A DNA stretch of 64,000 nucleotides from Sphingomonas sp. 37zxx (lineage in GTDB: Bacteria > Pseudomonadota > Alphaproteobacteria > Sphingomonadales > Sphingomonadaceae), in contig NZ_JROH01000008.1 in assembly GCF_000786205.1 (NCBI RefSeq), positions 109,994-173,993 of the forward strand, given 5' to 3'. The notes under the pieces were generated by a model. It was given only the letters and a program-made list of their open reading frames with translations, had not been told where the DNA came from and searched no databases. Each line of letters opens with the position of its first letter. The stretch's first letter is position 1. The position numbers and the translations under genes are program-made. Positions 63,705 through 64,000 of the stretch are shown piece after piece.

Positions 63705-63944
63705 ATGAGCGACAATATTTCCGCCGAACAGCTTCGTCTTCTGATCGAGCGGATCGAACGGCTCGAAGAAGAAAAGAGCGGCATCGCCGACGATATCAAA
63801 GACGTCTATGCGGAGGGCAAGTCGACCGGCTTCGACGTGAAGACGATGCGAACCATCGTGCGGCTGCGCAAGATGGAAAAGCATCACCGCGACGAGGCTG
63901 AGATGTTGCTCGAAACATATATGCAGGCACTTGGCATGGCTTGA
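63705..63944 (+). CDS. gapR: GapR-like nucleoid-associated protein (DUF2312)
   Basis: This 79-residue protein is the complete DUF2312 domain: [52 protein letters not shown] and a short C-terminal helix. In Caulobacter GapR is an essential protein that binds overtwisted AT-rich DNA and guides chromosome organisation. The start at 63705 gives the family length. The final 56 bases of the window hold no further gene. Confidence 0.95.
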   Translation: MSDNISAEQLRLLIERIERLEEEKSGIADDIKDVYAEGKSTGFDVKTMRTIVRLRKMEKHHRDEAEMLLETYMQALGMA

Positions 63945-64000
63945 TTGTCAGTTAGTGGCGTCGTCTGACCGGATTAGCAGGCTGCTGAAAAATCCCACGG

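Overview
The window is a high-GC stretch of ordinary bacterial chromosome, densely coding on both strands. It most probably comes from a sphingomonad (order Sphingomonadales, Alphaproteobacteria). The evidence is the combination of a SciP/DUF1153 protein, a GapR/DUF2312 protein, a short cysteine-free L36, DUF1244, a dciA-dsbA-dsbA-smc cluster and many ATGA/GTGA start-stop overlaps. The genus is inferred from these families, not proven. No transposase, integrase, phage gene, CRISPR array or rRNA is visible. One tRNA, tRNA-Ser(GGA), is present. No gene-free stretch exceeds about 300 bases.

Bases 1-5231 hold a tightly overlapping six-gene plus-strand operon that runs in from the left edge. It encodes a zinc-ribbon DUF4178 membrane protein, a 55-residue membrane peptide, a DUF350 membrane protein, a spermidine synthase fused to a multi-pass membrane domain, a Tat-exported FAD amine-oxidase-like enzyme, and an AdoMet decarboxylase (SpeD). 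Together these form a coherent, poorly understood polyamine-at-the-membrane system. It is the best candidate in the window for a new biological system.

Bases 5.3-20 kb carry a GAF-PAS hybrid histidine kinase with two receivers, tRNA-Ser, a cyclophilin-type isomerase and an Mla-like lipid-transport operon (STAS-MlaE, MlaF, MlaD and an auxiliary lipoprotein). A HAD phosphatase, a DUF445 protein, an RND efflux pump with its adaptor, and a SIMPL protein follow. Bases 20-31 kb hold a stress membrane protein behind an EcfG-like promoter, the CtrA inhibitor SciP, MnmA, and a 30-residue membrane peptide. After these come a PdxH-CDF-PhzF operon, a DnaJ-type co-chaperone, YihY-FabI, a decayed DUF4160 gene beside an intact DUF2442 gene, AroC, a Thr/Pro-rich secreted protein and a PP2C phosphatase.

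Bases 31-42 kb contain smc, two DsbA-like thioredoxins and dciA, read divergently from mutY, a serine hydrolase and nudC. Prephenate dehydratase and a membrane-anchored cytochrome c complete this part. Bases 42-54 kb contain a LOG protein, a GH130 plus GT4-fusion carbohydrate pair, QueF, an FeS-type photolyase, a sulfurtransferase, cystathionine beta-lyase, an MscS channel and a FemAB-like acetyltransferase. The last overlaps a large membrane protein gene tail to tail. Bases 54-64 kb hold argG, gpmA, an M14 peptidase operon, rpmJ, a HAD phosphatase, pyruvate kinase, DUF1244, a secreted amidohydrolase and GapR.

Several convergent or intergenic junctions carry long inverted repeats. Two share the core CGTCATTCCCG, and two others share a 19-base CTCTGCGCCTCTGCGCGAA word. 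They look like dispersed REP-like elements that also serve as terminators.
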